Positions 39,601 to 50,600 of a stretch of 64,000 nucleotides of DNA are shown piece by piece. This stretch comes from Haliotis asinina (taxonomy: Eukaryota; Mollusca; Gastropoda; Lepetellida; Haliotidae). Positions within the stretch are counted from its first letter, which is position 1; every line of letters begins with the position of its first letter. The notes beneath the pieces were generated by a model. That model ran no database searches, was not told the origin of the DNA, and saw only the letters and a list, made by a program, of their open reading frames with translations. The stretch lies in assembly GCF_037392515.1 (NCBI RefSeq), contig NC_090288.1, forward strand, positions 1,178,001 through 1,242,000, written 5' to 3'. The translations under genes and the position numbers were made by a program.

Positions 39601-42600
39601 CTGGAGAGGTCAGAGTACATAAGTGAGTGCCGGCATTCACTATTAAACTGTTGATAATCACGTGAAATTCCTTTCAAGTTAACAAAAAAACGTTAGCCAA
39701 AAATCTATGGCATGGAAATAACTCAAATTATTTAGATTTTGTCTTCAAAAAAGAATATGTAGATTGAGCAATAAAAATATACACTTTGGATACTTTTACA
39801 GATCAAAATCTAACAAAGATGTAATGTTGCCAATATGTGGAAATCCCCATATTATGGACGAGTGTCTCTGTTTACGGGGTGTTGGGGCAGCCAAGACGAG
39901 TGTCTCTGTTTACGGGGTGTTTGGACAGCCAAGACGAGTGTCTCTGTTTACGGGGTGTTGGGGCAGCCAAGACGAGTGTCTCTGTTTACGGGGTGTTGGG
40001 GCAGCCCAGACGAGTGTCTCTGTTTACGGGGTGTTTGGACAGCCAAGTGGTTCCATTCGGAACATGGGTGTAATGTGTGAAGCTTGGAGTTCCCCAGCCG
40101 CGATATTGCCGGAACATTGTTCACAATGGCGTAAAATAATACTCACTCACTGATGACAGTTTGTGACAACCTGAAACGATGTTATAATTTTTATATTCTG
40201 TCGGGCCATCTACACTGTCACTGCAATTGATGTTGCTCTCTTCAGCTCCAAGGAACGAGTGTGACTCAACTTTCCAAAACTACCATTCATGGAATCCCAC
40301 GTACAACTGCGAGTAAGTATAACTGTTTCTCATAATTTAAGTATTTTATCATAAGTGGAGTACGTGTACTAAGTTCCCGCGATCCCCTCCTTGATCCAGT
40401 CCAGCTGTATCACAGCAGACAATACAGTGACTGATATCATGAGCACTGATGTTGGCAGTGGAGATACGAAGACATGCAAGCAGCAAGCACGCCTGACCAC
40501 CCGGGACAAACTTGGTCCTTAAGGCCAGTTGTAACCCGGATATCCACGTGGAAAGAGCCGTCATGAGTGTAGATGATGTGTTCGCCAGGGTTGCTGCATC
40601 GTGCATATCTACAGTCGCCCCACCTGTGAATGTCTGACCTAGAGATACACCTGTGACAAATGTGTACTCCTGGAGATACACCTGTGACAAATGTGTACTC
40701 CTGGAGATACACCTGTGACAAATGTGTACTCCTGGAGATACACCTGTGACAAATGTGTACTCCTGGAGATACACCTGTGATATATGTTAACACCTGGAGA
40801 TGCACTTGTGATACATGTGTGCACTTGAAGATACGTGTGTGTATGATGTCTACTTACCCGGCTACCCGTCTGACCAGCTCCTTCCAGAGGTACATGAAGT
40901 GTCTGGGGTACACCGCCACTGATGGTCAAGGTATTCCTGTCAACCAGACCCTGCAGACAGCACTCGACGCCATTGACGGATGTGGTATGTATAAATACGG
41001 AACTATGTGGAACTATGTGTTTGTGAGTGTCAGTGCGTGCGTGCGTGGGAAAGTGCGTTTGTCATCTTGTGTATGAATCAGTAAGAGGAATGCAATCGTT
41101 ACTCTCTTCAGAAACCCATGCTTGTTGTAAGAGGCGACTTGCCGGATCGGGTGGTCAGCCTCGCTGACTTGGTTGACACATGTCATCGTATCCCAACTGT
41201 GTAGATCGGTGCTCATGCTGTTGATCACTGGATTGTCTGGTCCAGATTCGATTATTTACAGACCACCGCAATACAGCTGGAATATTGCTGAGTGCGGCGT
41301 AAAGCTAAACTCACTCACTGTGACTATTCTGGCAATATCAGCTTTCTGACGTCCATAAGGAATCTTCAGCCTTCAATAACCGGACTGTGAGACAATAAAT
41401 TAGTGGTTAAGATGACCTATTTCCTAAAGGCTCCTTAGAGGTACTCTGATAACTGAGGCTATGATGCCTCTACGATCTGCTTGTTGAAATATAAATATAT
41501 AGTTACCTAACAATACTGTTCAAGGTGACGTTGCCCTTACTCACTCACTCACTCGCCAATAACTGTACATGTGGTGTTATTTCCATTACAGAAATCTCCA
41601 TGACAGACACGTGCACTTGCCAGACACATTTCATTATGCCAGCAAACAGCTCTGATAGTTGCGGGTAGGTACATGTGACAGCTCCTTAGGATATTCGACA
41701 GTTCTGGGAGATTCAGGTTGGTCTAACTGTCAGCTCTTCATGGTATTCGACAGCTCTGGGGGATTAAGGTAGGTCCACGTGACAGCTCTTCGGGGCACTG
41801 GACAGCTCTGAGAGATTTAGTGCAACTCTCAGCTCTTTGTGGCATAGAACAACTCGGAAAAATTCAGGTAATTGCAGGTGTCAGCTGTTGGAGGTATTGG
41901 GAAGCTCCTATTAAGAATTCCTACAGGTATTCAACAAAGTGTGGGAGATCCATGAGACAGTGGCAGCGCAGGTAGGAGGCTAGTCCTCGACTTGACACCA
42001 CGTGAACGTCAAATCACGACATGACGTTTTGTTTTAGAGTTGTGAAGGACTACGTCGCCTGTCTGAGCAACAGCTACATGAGGGGTTGCGACGGAGAATA
42101 CCTCGATGACGTCAAGAAAACAGCTTTCATACTTCAAAGTCTGTATTGCGGTAAGTACATATTCCAATCAGCCCGTCCAGGGTGTCCAGGCTATAACAGA
42201 TCTGTGTATGCTTGTTGGAAGAGGCAATGTAACAGGTCTGGTTCAGACTAGATCAGTTAGAGGTGAACTAGTCAGTTTCGCGTAAAAGAAACATTAACAC
42301 AAGATATATTGTTTTGGTTCACGAACATCTCGTGATTAACATATCTCCATGAAAATATCTGTAAATAACAAATATAATATCATATGATGGTCCTGATTTC
42401 CTTGTTTCTCTTGTCATGTACAGCTAATGACACCATCTATGACTGTGACGGTACAGCCTTGTGTTACATCAACATGTCCAGTATAAACAGGGAAGACGAT
42501 TCACTGCGCTTATCTTCATGCAGGTAAATTTCGACGAGTGTCAGTAGGGTGTACCCTCTGTTTTAATTAATTTCAGTTATAACACGTTTATCTGCTCCAT

Positions 42601-45600
42601 GTGGGGAGGAAACCCGAAGTAATGGAGACCTCAGTTCTCACCACTATGGTGCTGACAATCTAAGCAGCACCTCCACTCATACCTCTACTACGGCTGGTCC
42701 ACCTTGCTCCCCTGAACGCTGACGAGATGATCTAGATCACGTAATGCAGGCACAGGGAACAAGGAATATTTCCTTGTGAAATGTAAAAACCTAAACACAT
42801 CTCTGAATATCTACCTTTGAGACATGCCAGACCTTTCCACAGTTAGCAGCCATTCTGTTCCTCTATGGCTGATCCGTGACGATCCGGGTGAAATAGATGT
42901 TCAGCAACACATGCATGCCCCCCCAAAATCGACTATGTTTGTCGTTAGAGGCGACGAACAGGATCGGGTGGTCAGGTTCGCTGACTTGGTTCCCAAGTAG
43001 ATCGGTGCTCATACAGCTGATTGCTGAACTCGCTGGTCCAGACTCGATTATTTACAAACCGCCGCCATACAGCCGGAATATTGCTGAGTGCGACGTAAAG
43101 CTATACTCGCTCACTAGCTAGTTCTTTTATGGCTAGTAAGTCTACGTCTAGTTCCTCTATGTTGTCCTCTATAGTACCTCTACGTCTAGTTCCTCCACGT
43201 CTAGTTCCTGTACGTCTAGTTCCTCAGTGCTTTGTTCCTCTATGTCTAGTTCCTCCACGTCTAGTTCCTGTACGTCTAGTTCCTCAGTGCTTTGTTCCTC
43301 TATGTCTAGTTCCTCCACGTCTAGTTCCTGTACGTCTAGTTCCTCAGTGCTTTGTTCCTCTATGTCTAGTTCCTCCACGTCTAGTTCCTCTACGTCTAGT
43401 TCCTCTACGTCTAGTTCCTCAGTGCTTTGTTCCTCTACGTCTAGTTCCTCCACGTCTAGTTCCTCAGTGCTTTGTTCCTCTATGTCTAGTTCCTCCACGG
43501 CTAGTTCCTCTACACCTAGTTCCTCAGTGCTTTGTTCCTCTACGTATAGTTCCTCCACGTCTAGTTCCTCTACACCTAGTTATTCAGTGCTTTGCTCCTC
43601 TATGTCTAGTTCCTCCACGTCTAGTTCCTCAGTGCTTTGTTCCTCCCTGTCTAGTTCCTCTACGTCTAGTTCCTCTACACCTAGTTCCTCAGTGCTTTGT
43701 TCCTCTACGTCTAGTTTCTCCACGTCTAGTTCCTCTACGACTAGTTCCTCAGTGCCTTGTTCCTCCACGTCTAGTTCCTCCACGCCTAGTTCCTCTACAC
43801 CTAGTTCCTCAGTGCCTTGTTCCTCTACGTCTAGTTCCTCCCTGTCTAGTTCCTCTACGTTTAGTTCCTCCACGTCTAGTTCCTCTACACCTAGTTCCTC
43901 TACGTCTAGTTCCTCCCTGTCTAGTTCCTCCACGTATAGTTCCTCTACACCTAGTTCCTTCACGTCTAGTTCCTCTACACCTAGTTCCTCCACGTCTAGT
44001 TCCTCTACACCTAGTTCCTCAGTGCCTCGTTTCTCTATGGCTAGTTCCTCCACGTCTAGTTCCTCTACGCCTAGTTCCTCAGTGCCTCGTTCCCTATGTC
44101 TAGTTCCTCCACGTCTAGTTCCTCTACACCTAGTTCCTCTACGTCTAGTTCCTCCCTGTCTAGTTCCTCCACGTATAGTTCCTCTACACCTAGTTCCTTC
44201 ACGTCTAGTTCCTCTACACCTAGTTCCTCCACGTCTAGTTCCTCTACGCCTAGTTCCTCAGTGCCTCGTTCCTCTATGTCTAGTTCCTCCACGTCTAGTT
44301 CCTCTACACCTAATTCCTCAGTGCCTCGTTCCTCTATGTCTAGTTCCTCCACGTCTAGTTCCTCTACGCCTAGTTCCTCAGTACCTTGTTCCTCTATGTC
44401 TAGTTCCATGAAGGACTACATGAACTGCACGAAGACCAATGCACCCACTTGCCAGGCAGCTCTCAGCACCGTCAACACCCTCAACTCCACGTACAGAGAC
44501 TTCAGCTGTGACTACTATCTGGCTATGGCCAGTACGTTTGTATACATATTTATTATCATCGAGAGCAAAAATATCGGAATTCATATTTTCATATGATGCC
44601 CTCTGCCAAAATATATATCACTCCACCATGATGCCACGGTTTCCTCTGTGACGTTTTCTTCTGCATGCTGCGACGATTTAGTGTAATGCTGATAAAGTAG
44701 CCATAGGTTCATCAGTAACTTCAGCTGGTCTCGGAGAAAACAGTGTTATTATCAGCAATGGAGCAAAGAGCTTTGTAAGAATGATATCTATCTTTGAAAG
44801 AATGATATCTACGTATCTTGTTTGTAAGAATGATATCTATCTTTGTAAGAATGATATCTATCTTTGATTTTAAAAAAATGTCTGTACATATATTCCATTC
44901 GTAGCAGCTTCCTTCACTTTTGACATTTCTAAATTGACGCCAGGTTGTATGGATTGCTAATATGGTATGTCTCTAAAGATTTTGAAACGATGCCGAAGTT
45001 TTCGTTGAAAATGTAGACATGAGGACGAGGGAAAACGGGTTTTCCTACCCCGAATGTTTACATCTTCAACCATAGCCGAGGGAGAGTGTTTTATCTGCCA
45101 TATCAATCGAAGGAGACGATGAGAATTTATCCAAATCGGTCATATAAACCGTCAGTGATGACAGTCAGATGATGAAGTAATGATTCAAGCTACATAACAG
45201 TAACTGAAGCGATAGTAAAATCTATGTAATGATAATAGGCCAAAAAAAAAAAAATTGTTTAGCGTTAGTGTTCTCCTTTAACGCTAAATTCTATGTCGAC
45301 TCAGTAGCAGATTCCGATTAATGATCTGTGTGATTCATGATCTGTCTGATTAATGATCTGTCTGATTCATGATCTGTCTGATTCATGATCTGTCTGATTC
45401 ATGATCTGTCTGATTCGTGATCTGTCTGATTCATGATCTGTCTGATGCGCATCCAAACCAGTGAAGGAAAACATTTGCACTTTCACATTCATCTTTGGTG
45501 ACTTTTTCAACTGATTTAAAACACTTGTGTTTTGATGTTGTAAGAATTCATTTCGTGGAAATTTACTTTCAGGGCCAGGTTTGGAGTATTGTGTAGAAAG

Positions 45601-46705
45601 CCCCAAGGGTATTGTATATGACCCTAAAAGGTGGTTAACCTGTGAAAATAAAGAACCTCCAAAACGACGCAAACATGACATCTCGGGTTTTTATGGAAAT
45701 TTATTGTTAGAAACAATAGAGTTGAGTGTAGAGTTGTTTGTTTGTTTTCTGTTTTCGCTTTTTTTTTCGCTTTTCTGATATGTAACAGACTACGTATGAC
45801 CAGGGGTGGAATCGACTTTGTTTTGTTATCAAACACTTACTGAAAAGTTTGACTGAAAGCGCAATTGAAACATGGGTTTGAATTGAGTGAAGCTTACGTA
45901 ACTACTTCAGTGCAAGTTTACTCTTATCGTTGTTTGTTTGTTTGTTTGTTTGTTTTGCCACTGCTTTGTGTGTTGCTGACATCCGACACCAAAGTTCGAT
46001 TCAATCTGTTTTGATGTTACTTCTGTGGAACGGTACAATATACATGTAATGTTGCAGACACAACGCCTTACCCAACCAACAGCTATTACTATCCGACAAG
46101 CAGCTATTACTATCCGACAAGCAGCTATTACTATTTGCCACCAACAACCCTTTACCCAGCAACCGGTGAGTAGAGTAGAAGGGTTCCTTCCTCAGATACA
46201 TGCTACTCATATACCCCTACACCCATAAATACACTCTACCCGCGATTACATGCTACTCATATACCCCTACACCCATAAATACACTCTACCCGCGATTACA
46301 TTCTACTCATATACCCCTACACCCATAAATACACTCTACCCGCGATTACATGCTACTCATATACCCCTACACCCATAAATACACTCTACCCGCGATTAGA
46401 TGCTACTCATATACCTCCTTCAGTCAGAAGGGGTGTTCGAGTAGACTCGTTTGATAACGCAGTCTTGATCGGAACAACTGAAACACACGAGAAGTGTCGA
46501 TGTCGTAAAATTCGCAAGAAATGGTGAATGGCTAGGCGCTGTACAAAATGTCTGTTCATTTCTGTCAGGTCATAGTTCCAGTCAGGTGGACGCCGCTCTG
46601 CTGTCCGCGTACATCATGGCGGCCAAGATGGAGGCGGAGGAGACGTTGCACGCCGCCCAGGAGACGGTGGACGCCATTGTTGCCGCTCAGCAACTTGTGA
46701 AGTGA
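30639..46705 (+). CDS. Secreted protein with five two-exon cysteine-rich repeats, Tyr-rich linker and Ala-rich C-terminus
   Basis: Coding exons: 30639-30683, 31895-31922, 35773-35845, 37497-37621, 38919-38982, 39510-39622, 40246-40312, 40890-40984, 41592-41664, 42038-42150, 42424-42523, 44404-44531, 46058-46165, 46569-46705. All have GT/AG ends and matching phases; total 1269 bases, 422 residues. A signal peptide (MSWTVIAALLLYTCQAFSG) precedes five domains at about 25-90, 91-149, 150-203, 204-265 and 266-341. Each has a first exon with a Cys pair (TCDSC, TCQCQ, ECDS, TCTCQ) and a second exon starting Y-M/V-K-x-Y-x-x-C-L (YMKYLGCL, VVKDYVACL, MKDYMNC) and ending in Cys. Residues 342-377 repeat SYYYPT; 378-422 form an Ala/Glu-rich helix. 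aataaa lies at 46740-46745. Family unknown; probably extracellular. Exon 3 and exon 12 starts are the least certain. Confidence 0.82.
31120..31375 (+). mobile_element. SINE family 1 (intron 1)
   Basis: Contains 'gcgactcacgggatcaggtg', 'gctgacttggttgac', 'gttgatcactgggttgtctg' and 'agctggaatattgctgagtg'. Similar copies lie at 41095, 42930, 47303 (reverse) and 63340. Confidence 0.85.
31548..31622. repeat. ~20 bp tandem repeat
   Basis: 'catagattacatatatctgc' is repeated about three times. Confidence 0.7.
32640..34740. mobile_element. Penelope-like element in inverted arrangement (intron 2)
   Basis: A plus-strand segment at about 33430-33720 translates to a GIY-YIG-like endonuclease region (CGSSYV, RFKEHKTSVGKAEN, DWRKRKLPEAINIRRLT). 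A minus-strand open frame at 32937-33437 carries the conserved N-terminal block of Penelope-like proteins (SPAHNSFLSKGLQFIPT). The outer parts form an interrupted inverted repeat: 32680-32960 is complementary to 34207-34390 plus 34465-34650. It includes tandem copies of 'tcctaattaggacttaatat'. The two oppositely oriented partial copies, head to head, recall inverted copies known for this family. It is incomplete and decayed. Confidence 0.7.
34741..35772. other. Intron 2, remainder
   Basis: A segment at about 34834-34905 (ccaaaagga, then 'gtcgaagtg') is a diverged duplicate of 34445-34510, so the repeat unit reaches further than the inverted arms. No gene seen apart from exon 3 downstream. Confidence 0.4.
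36058..36106 (+). mobile_element. LINE 3' tail fragment
   Basis: 'atatggctgaaatattgccg' followed by 'ttgtgacaataaa' closely matches the 3' end of the LINE at 52902-52957. This looks like a severely 5'-truncated copy. Confidence 0.6.
36291..36338. repeat. ~13 bp tandem repeat
   Basis: 'gattcacagtagg' is repeated four times with small changes, immediately beside the inner edge of the LTR fragment element. Confidence 0.7.
36339..37433 (-). mobile_element. Fragment of a Gmr1-like element: LTR plus start of gag (intron 3)
   Basis: A fossil related to the element at 23291-27155. The LTR at 36792-37433 starts tgttac and ends gtaaca, so it has short inverted ends. Next to it at 36774-36791 lies a primer-binding-site-like sequence (TTGGGGGCTCGTCCGGG on the minus strand), the type that pairs with tRNA-Pro. 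The gag start follows on the minus strand (36339-36713), sharing 'VFELEKFVLSPDSE' with the larger element. Only the 5' part is present, so the element is broken. Its LTR ends 63 bases before exon 4 of the host gene. Confidence 0.85.
38515..38700 (+). mobile_element. tRNA-derived SINE (family 2), decayed, with (actc)n tail
   Basis: 'atggttaaagcgtccgctca' and 'gattcgattccc' resemble A- and B-box regions of tRNA-derived SINEs. They are followed by 'gagatgttgctggaatatta' and an actc-rich tail. Confidence 0.65.
39086..39325. repeat. Diverged ~45-50 bp minisatellite (intron 5)
   Basis: About five imperfect copies centred on 'atgtcaagaacatttgtaga' and 'ggatgatgttc'. Confidence 0.65.
39857..40047. 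repeat. 38 bp minisatellite, five copies (intron 6)
   Basis: Unit starts at 39857, 39895, 39933, 39971 and 40009, each beginning 'gacgagtgtctctgtttacg'. Two alternating unit variants (ggtgttgggg and ggtgtttgga) show a higher-order pattern. Confidence 0.9.
40048..40150 (+). mobile_element. SINE family 2, 3' part
   Basis: 'ggtgtaatgtgtgaag', 'gccgcgatattgccggaaca' and 'ggcgtaaaataatactcact' match the body and tail of the tRNA-derived SINEs. Confidence 0.65.
40642..40840. repeat. 31 bp minisatellite, about six copies (intron 7)
   Basis: The unit begins 'gagatacacctgtgacaaat' at 40642, 40673, 40704 and 40735, with diverged copies at 40766 and 40797. The array stops about 50 bases before the exon 8 acceptor. 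Confidence 0.9.
41095..41325 (+). mobile_element. SINE family 1 (intron 8)
   Basis: A near-complete copy: 'cccatgcttgttgtaagagg', 'gatcgggtggtcagcctcgc', 'ctgctgttgatcactgg'-type block and 'gcggcgtaaagctaaactca' with an actc tail. Confidence 0.88.
41668..41905. repeat. Diverged ~65-70 bp minisatellite (intron 9)
   Basis: About four copies of a unit with 'gtgacagctc', 'attcgacagctctggg' and 'agattcaggt', beginning right after exon 9. Confidence 0.7.
42930..43118 (+). mobile_element. SINE family 1, shortened (intron 11)
   Basis: 'caggatcgggtggtcaggtt', 'ctgacttggtt', 'gtccagactcgattattta' and 'cggaatattgctgagtgcga' are present. The middle is shorter than in other copies. Confidence 0.82.
43133..44403. 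repeat. 15 bp-based minisatellite of about 1.27 kb (intron 11 / exon 12 boundary)
   Basis: The basic unit is 'tctagttcctctacg' (15 bases), mixed with 30-base units containing 'cagtgctttgttcc' or 'cagtgcctcgttcc'. As units are multiples of three, long open frames appear on both strands: Ser/Thr/Pro-rich and LVP-rich on +, Glu-rich on -. Each unit contains a pyrimidine-rich tract ending in ctag, that is, a 3' splice-site look-alike. The last one (44401-44403) is the best acceptor for exon 12. From about 44090 onward the Ser/Thr frame is in register with exon 12. Confidence 0.92.
44772..44872. repeat. ~20-30 bp tandem repeat (intron 12)
   Basis: 'aagaatgatatctatctttg' is repeated about four times. 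Confidence 0.75.
45316..45450. repeat. 16 bp minisatellite (intron 12)
   Basis: 'gattcatgatctgtct' recurs about eight times. The 'tcatga' inside each unit is palindromic. Confidence 0.85.
46200..46425. repeat. 50 bp minisatellite, about 4.5 copies (intron 13)
   Basis: Exact 50-base period from 46201 ('tgctactcatatacccctac'), with almost no differences between copies, so it expanded recently. It starts about 35 bases after exon 13. Confidence 0.92.
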
Positions 46706-46739
46706 GACAGGTCCTAGTCACAGTGTGTAACATAGGCTG

Positions 46740-46745
46740 AATAAA
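46740..46745 (+). terminator. Polyadenylation signal of the cysteine-rich gene
   Basis: An aataaa hexamer 35 bases after the stop codon at 46703-46705. Confidence 0.75.
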
Positions 46746-47009
46746 CTCATTCAGACCAGTTTTATTTTTTTATCGTGTTATTTCAAGTAGTGGTATCGCC
46801 GTGTGATGTACGACAACCACGACACCATCTGTATGACGACATTGGGTCAGTAGTAGATACCGTTCACCTAACAGTCGAATCAGGTTCGATTCTTCCTGTC
46901 AGTCACAAGAGGTTCTTAGAATAATGTAGAAGATTTCACACTTATGTAAATGGTGTTTGGGAGGCCTTGTTGCTCCCAGTTTGGAGCGATAACGGCATAT
47001 CAGCTATAT

Positions 47010-47240
47010 GATGGAGAAGTCAGCATTATAGTGTAGAGGTCAGCTCCATTGTAGTGGAGAAGTCAGCATTATAGTGTAGAGGTCAGCTGCATTGTAGTGG
47101 AGAGGTCAGCATTATAGTGTAGAGGTCAGCTGCATTGTAGTGGAGAAGTCAGCATTATAATGTAGAGGTCAGCTGCATTGTAGTGGAGAAGTCAGCATTA
47201 TAGTGTAGAGGTCAGCTGCATTGTAGTGGAGGAGTCAGCT
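47010..47240. repeat. 43 bp minisatellite, about five copies
   Basis: The unit reads 'agtcagcattatagtgtaga' plus 'ggtcagctgcattgtagtgg'. It shares the 'agtggaga...cagct' theme with the much larger array at 53912-55370. Confidence 0.88.
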
Positions 47241-47302
47241 ATGGTATAAGTTACCGTGTGTTCGCGGGTTTGATATGTAGATTTATCATTTGTCCGAGCT
47301 AG

Positions 47303-47505
47303 TGAGTGAGTGAGTTTAGTTTTACGCCGCACTTAACAATAGTCCAACTATATGGCGGCGGGCTGTAAATAATCGAGTCTGGACCAAACAATCCAATGAC
47401 CAACAACATGAACATCGATCTGCGTAATAGGGAACCGATGACATGTGTCAACCAAGTCAGCGAGCCTGACCACCCGATCCCGTTAGTCGCTCAAACGAGA
47501 AGGAA
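47303..47505 (-). mobile_element. SINE family 1
   Basis: Reverse orientation: starts with gagtgagtgag (tail), then 'ttagttttacgccgcactta', 'ggcgggctgtaaataatcga', 'tcaaccaagtcagcgagcct' and 'cacccgatcccgttagtcg'. Confidence 0.88.
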
Positions 47506-47699
47506 CGAGAAACTTCGATGCTTTAAAATCTGGATTGAAAGAATGAGATAATCAAAATGGTGGCCGATTGTGTCGGTATACCTTTTTTATTTGTGAACGT
47601 ACGTGCCGGGCAAGAAAGCGAAAGCAAGCTTTGGATCGCTAGCATGAAGACAGGACGAGTAGAACATGGGAGAAGAGAAGGTGAATTTGTGCTAGTTTA

Positions 47700-50600
47700 T
47701 TCTGAATGGTTTGTGCCATACGTTCTTTCTCAGAAGGCACCCGTGAACGGCCACCTCCTCGTGGTGGGTGCTGGGTGCTGGGTAACGCTGAGAGCCGTTC
47801 ACCCCCGTCGTGGACCCGGGAGAATGTTTGATCCACCAATCCGTTAGCCGTGGACTGCGGCCCTGCGTCGGTGGAGGACGGGAGTCTGGGGGTTGAGGAC
47901 ACTGGAAGCCTGCAACCGCGTTTCCTTTGCTCAACACACCCCTTCGACCCTTACTTCACCTAGACGGGTGGTTGAATGGGCCCCGTTCAACCAATCGGCT
48001 GGTCATGCCGAGCCCTGAGCACTAAATTTCATTGCTCAATAACTATTTGGCTTGATTTTACTGGACACAATATTGACATAATTGGTTTTGAGTATATATT
48101 TTATGATATGTCAACTTTCAAATTTGATAAAATTTGCGTAAATGCTGGTGCCAGAAGGCGATGGCTCATGGACCAATCTGGTAGACTGATTACTTGTTTA
48201 GTCCTTCTGCTGGAGTATATCATCCCAGTATCCTTGGTGCTGCAAGTCGGAGATCCACTTGTATTTAGCATTGTCTTTATGATGGTCCGTGGTGGGTGGG
48301 GAGCTGGGGTGATGAATCTGTCATACTTCAACATGGCTCTGGATACCTCAATGAAAAAGAAGCGTCAACTTGACAATGATCATGATGTTCATAAAGGCTG
48401 TCTAGCACACAGAAGTAATTAAAACAAATACTTATTTTTTGTCTTTCGTCTCTCCGTCTCCGCCAAGAACTATCAAAGCAGGATCTTGCAGCCATGTTGT
48501 TGAACAATATATCCCAAACCCACTGAGGTGTTTTAAATGCCAAACGTTTGGCCATGGGGTAAATTCTTACAAAAAACGTTAAACAAAAAACGTTACCGAA
48601 GATTGCGATAGAAACTGTTCTGGTCTACATTCATCCTCGTCAAAAGATTGCCCCATATGGAAAAGAGAGAGACAGATAAATAAAAATAAATAAAATCAAA
48701 ACTATTCAGAGCATTAGTTACAACGAGGCTAGGAAACTCGTACCTTCCTGCGATCCAAATGGTTCATATGCTTCTGTAACTAGAAGAACAGCTGTGGTAA
48801 CATCTTCTATTGGCTGTCAAACAGATTTGACATGGATACATTCCACCAATCCTGGACCCTCCTGCATGTTGGATTCCTGCACACAAACTACAACTGAGCC
48901 TTCTTCAGCTAAACAGATTCCTCTATCATCATCTCCTGTTTCCGTAACGCCAACTGAACGAACAGGGATACCGAATCATTCAGCACTAAGTTCACAACTT
49001 AAAAAAGGAAAAACTGCGTTATCCAGATGTAAAACTGACTTTCCCCGAAACAATGAAACTTTATAACAAGTTTGGATCGCTTGAAGGGATGGATTTTTCG
49101 GAGAGCGCCCCTCAAAGAACAACAAGTTTGTCGCCTAAACGTAGTGGGAGAGCACGATCTCCAGTAAACCCACCAAAGAGATGAATAGTTCTCAGTCTTT
49201 GATTCAGTGGAATTGAATTGGAACTTCCGAAGCCATGTCTCATCATGGGCGATCTTAATGGACACAACCCACTTGGGGGAAGTTTCAGCGCAAATACTTA
49301 AGGTAAAATCATCGAGGATTTTATATCCCAGAATATGTTTCTGTATTTTAATTACGTTTCAGCCACTTATTTACATCCAGCAACAGGAACATATTCTTGC
49401 CTGGATATATTATTTGCTGATTCTAACTTATTGTAATGAGTTTGAATGGGAGGTCCATGGTGACCAAAGCCGACTGGTCATTATATAAAACACCTGACGG
49501 TTTTTTGGTGAATATCGAAGATCCTATACAGCTGTTTTCAGATATACTCAATGACACCGCTGACCAAACTAAGCCCAAGTTCTCTGCAACTCCACATATT
49601 CATCAGCCATGGTTTACGAATGACTGTATACAGGCCAGAAAAACAGGAAGAAGGCGGAAAAGTATTCTCGCCGCCATCCTACAGTTTCTAATTTAGATAA
49701 AGTGAAAATTTTAAATGCCAAGGCTCGAGGCACTTTTGAACAGAACAAGCATCAGTCTTAGAGGAATTATGTTTCCAAAATTAGCTCCCGTACACCTATG
49801 ACAAAGATGTGGAATATGATACACAGAATTAAGGCAAAAGTTCCAGATCTACTGTCCACCATCTCAAGGATGGTATAATTTATTAAATGATAAGTCTGAC
49901 ATTTCCAATAAGCTTGCTGAAACCATCGCTAAACATTCTTCTTCGTCAAATTACGTCCCAGAATTTCAACAATGCCAGAATCAACAGGAGAAGAAGAGAG
50001 TCACGTTGTACTCGGACAATGGCGAAGACTATAATGAATCATTCTCATTAGATGAACCACACACTGCCCTAGAGCAAGCTCACGATACAGCAACTGGAGC
50101 TGATAACATACACTATCAGCTCTTGAAAACCTTACCGGAACCATTTTTGGAAACACTTCTAAATATTTTTTATTCAATATGGACTTCAGGAAATGTCTCA
50201 GGAAACTTCCTGGCGAAATACCATTGTCGTCCGCATTCCAAAACCTGGTCGGGATCATACTAATCCATCCAATTACAGACCAATCTCTTTAACGAGTTAT
50301 GTGTCTAAAACCATGGAACGAATGGTAAACAGTCGATTAATATGGTATCTTGAAACTAATAACTTTATCACAAATATTCAATATGGTTTCACGAAAAATC
50401 GTAGTACCATTGATCACTTGGTTCGTTTAGAATCCTTTGTCCTTTAAAATACAATAGTAAATAAACAACACGCAGTATCGATCTTCTTTGATCTCGAGAA
50501 AGCATACGATAGAACCTGGAAGGATGGCGTTTTAAAGGATTTACATGATTTGGGTTTAAGGAGTCGTTTACCTCTTTTAATATCGCCGTTTTTACAAGAC

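Noticed and set aside
40349-40929. Minus-strand repetitive frames (GVHICHRCISRS repeats)
   Set aside because: Produced by the 31 bp minisatellite in intron 7 and by the reverse of exon 8.
43129-44411. Long LVP-rich, Ser-rich and minus-strand Glu-rich frames
   Set aside because: Artefacts of a minisatellite whose unit is a multiple of three; only the short in-register part before exon 12 could be coding.
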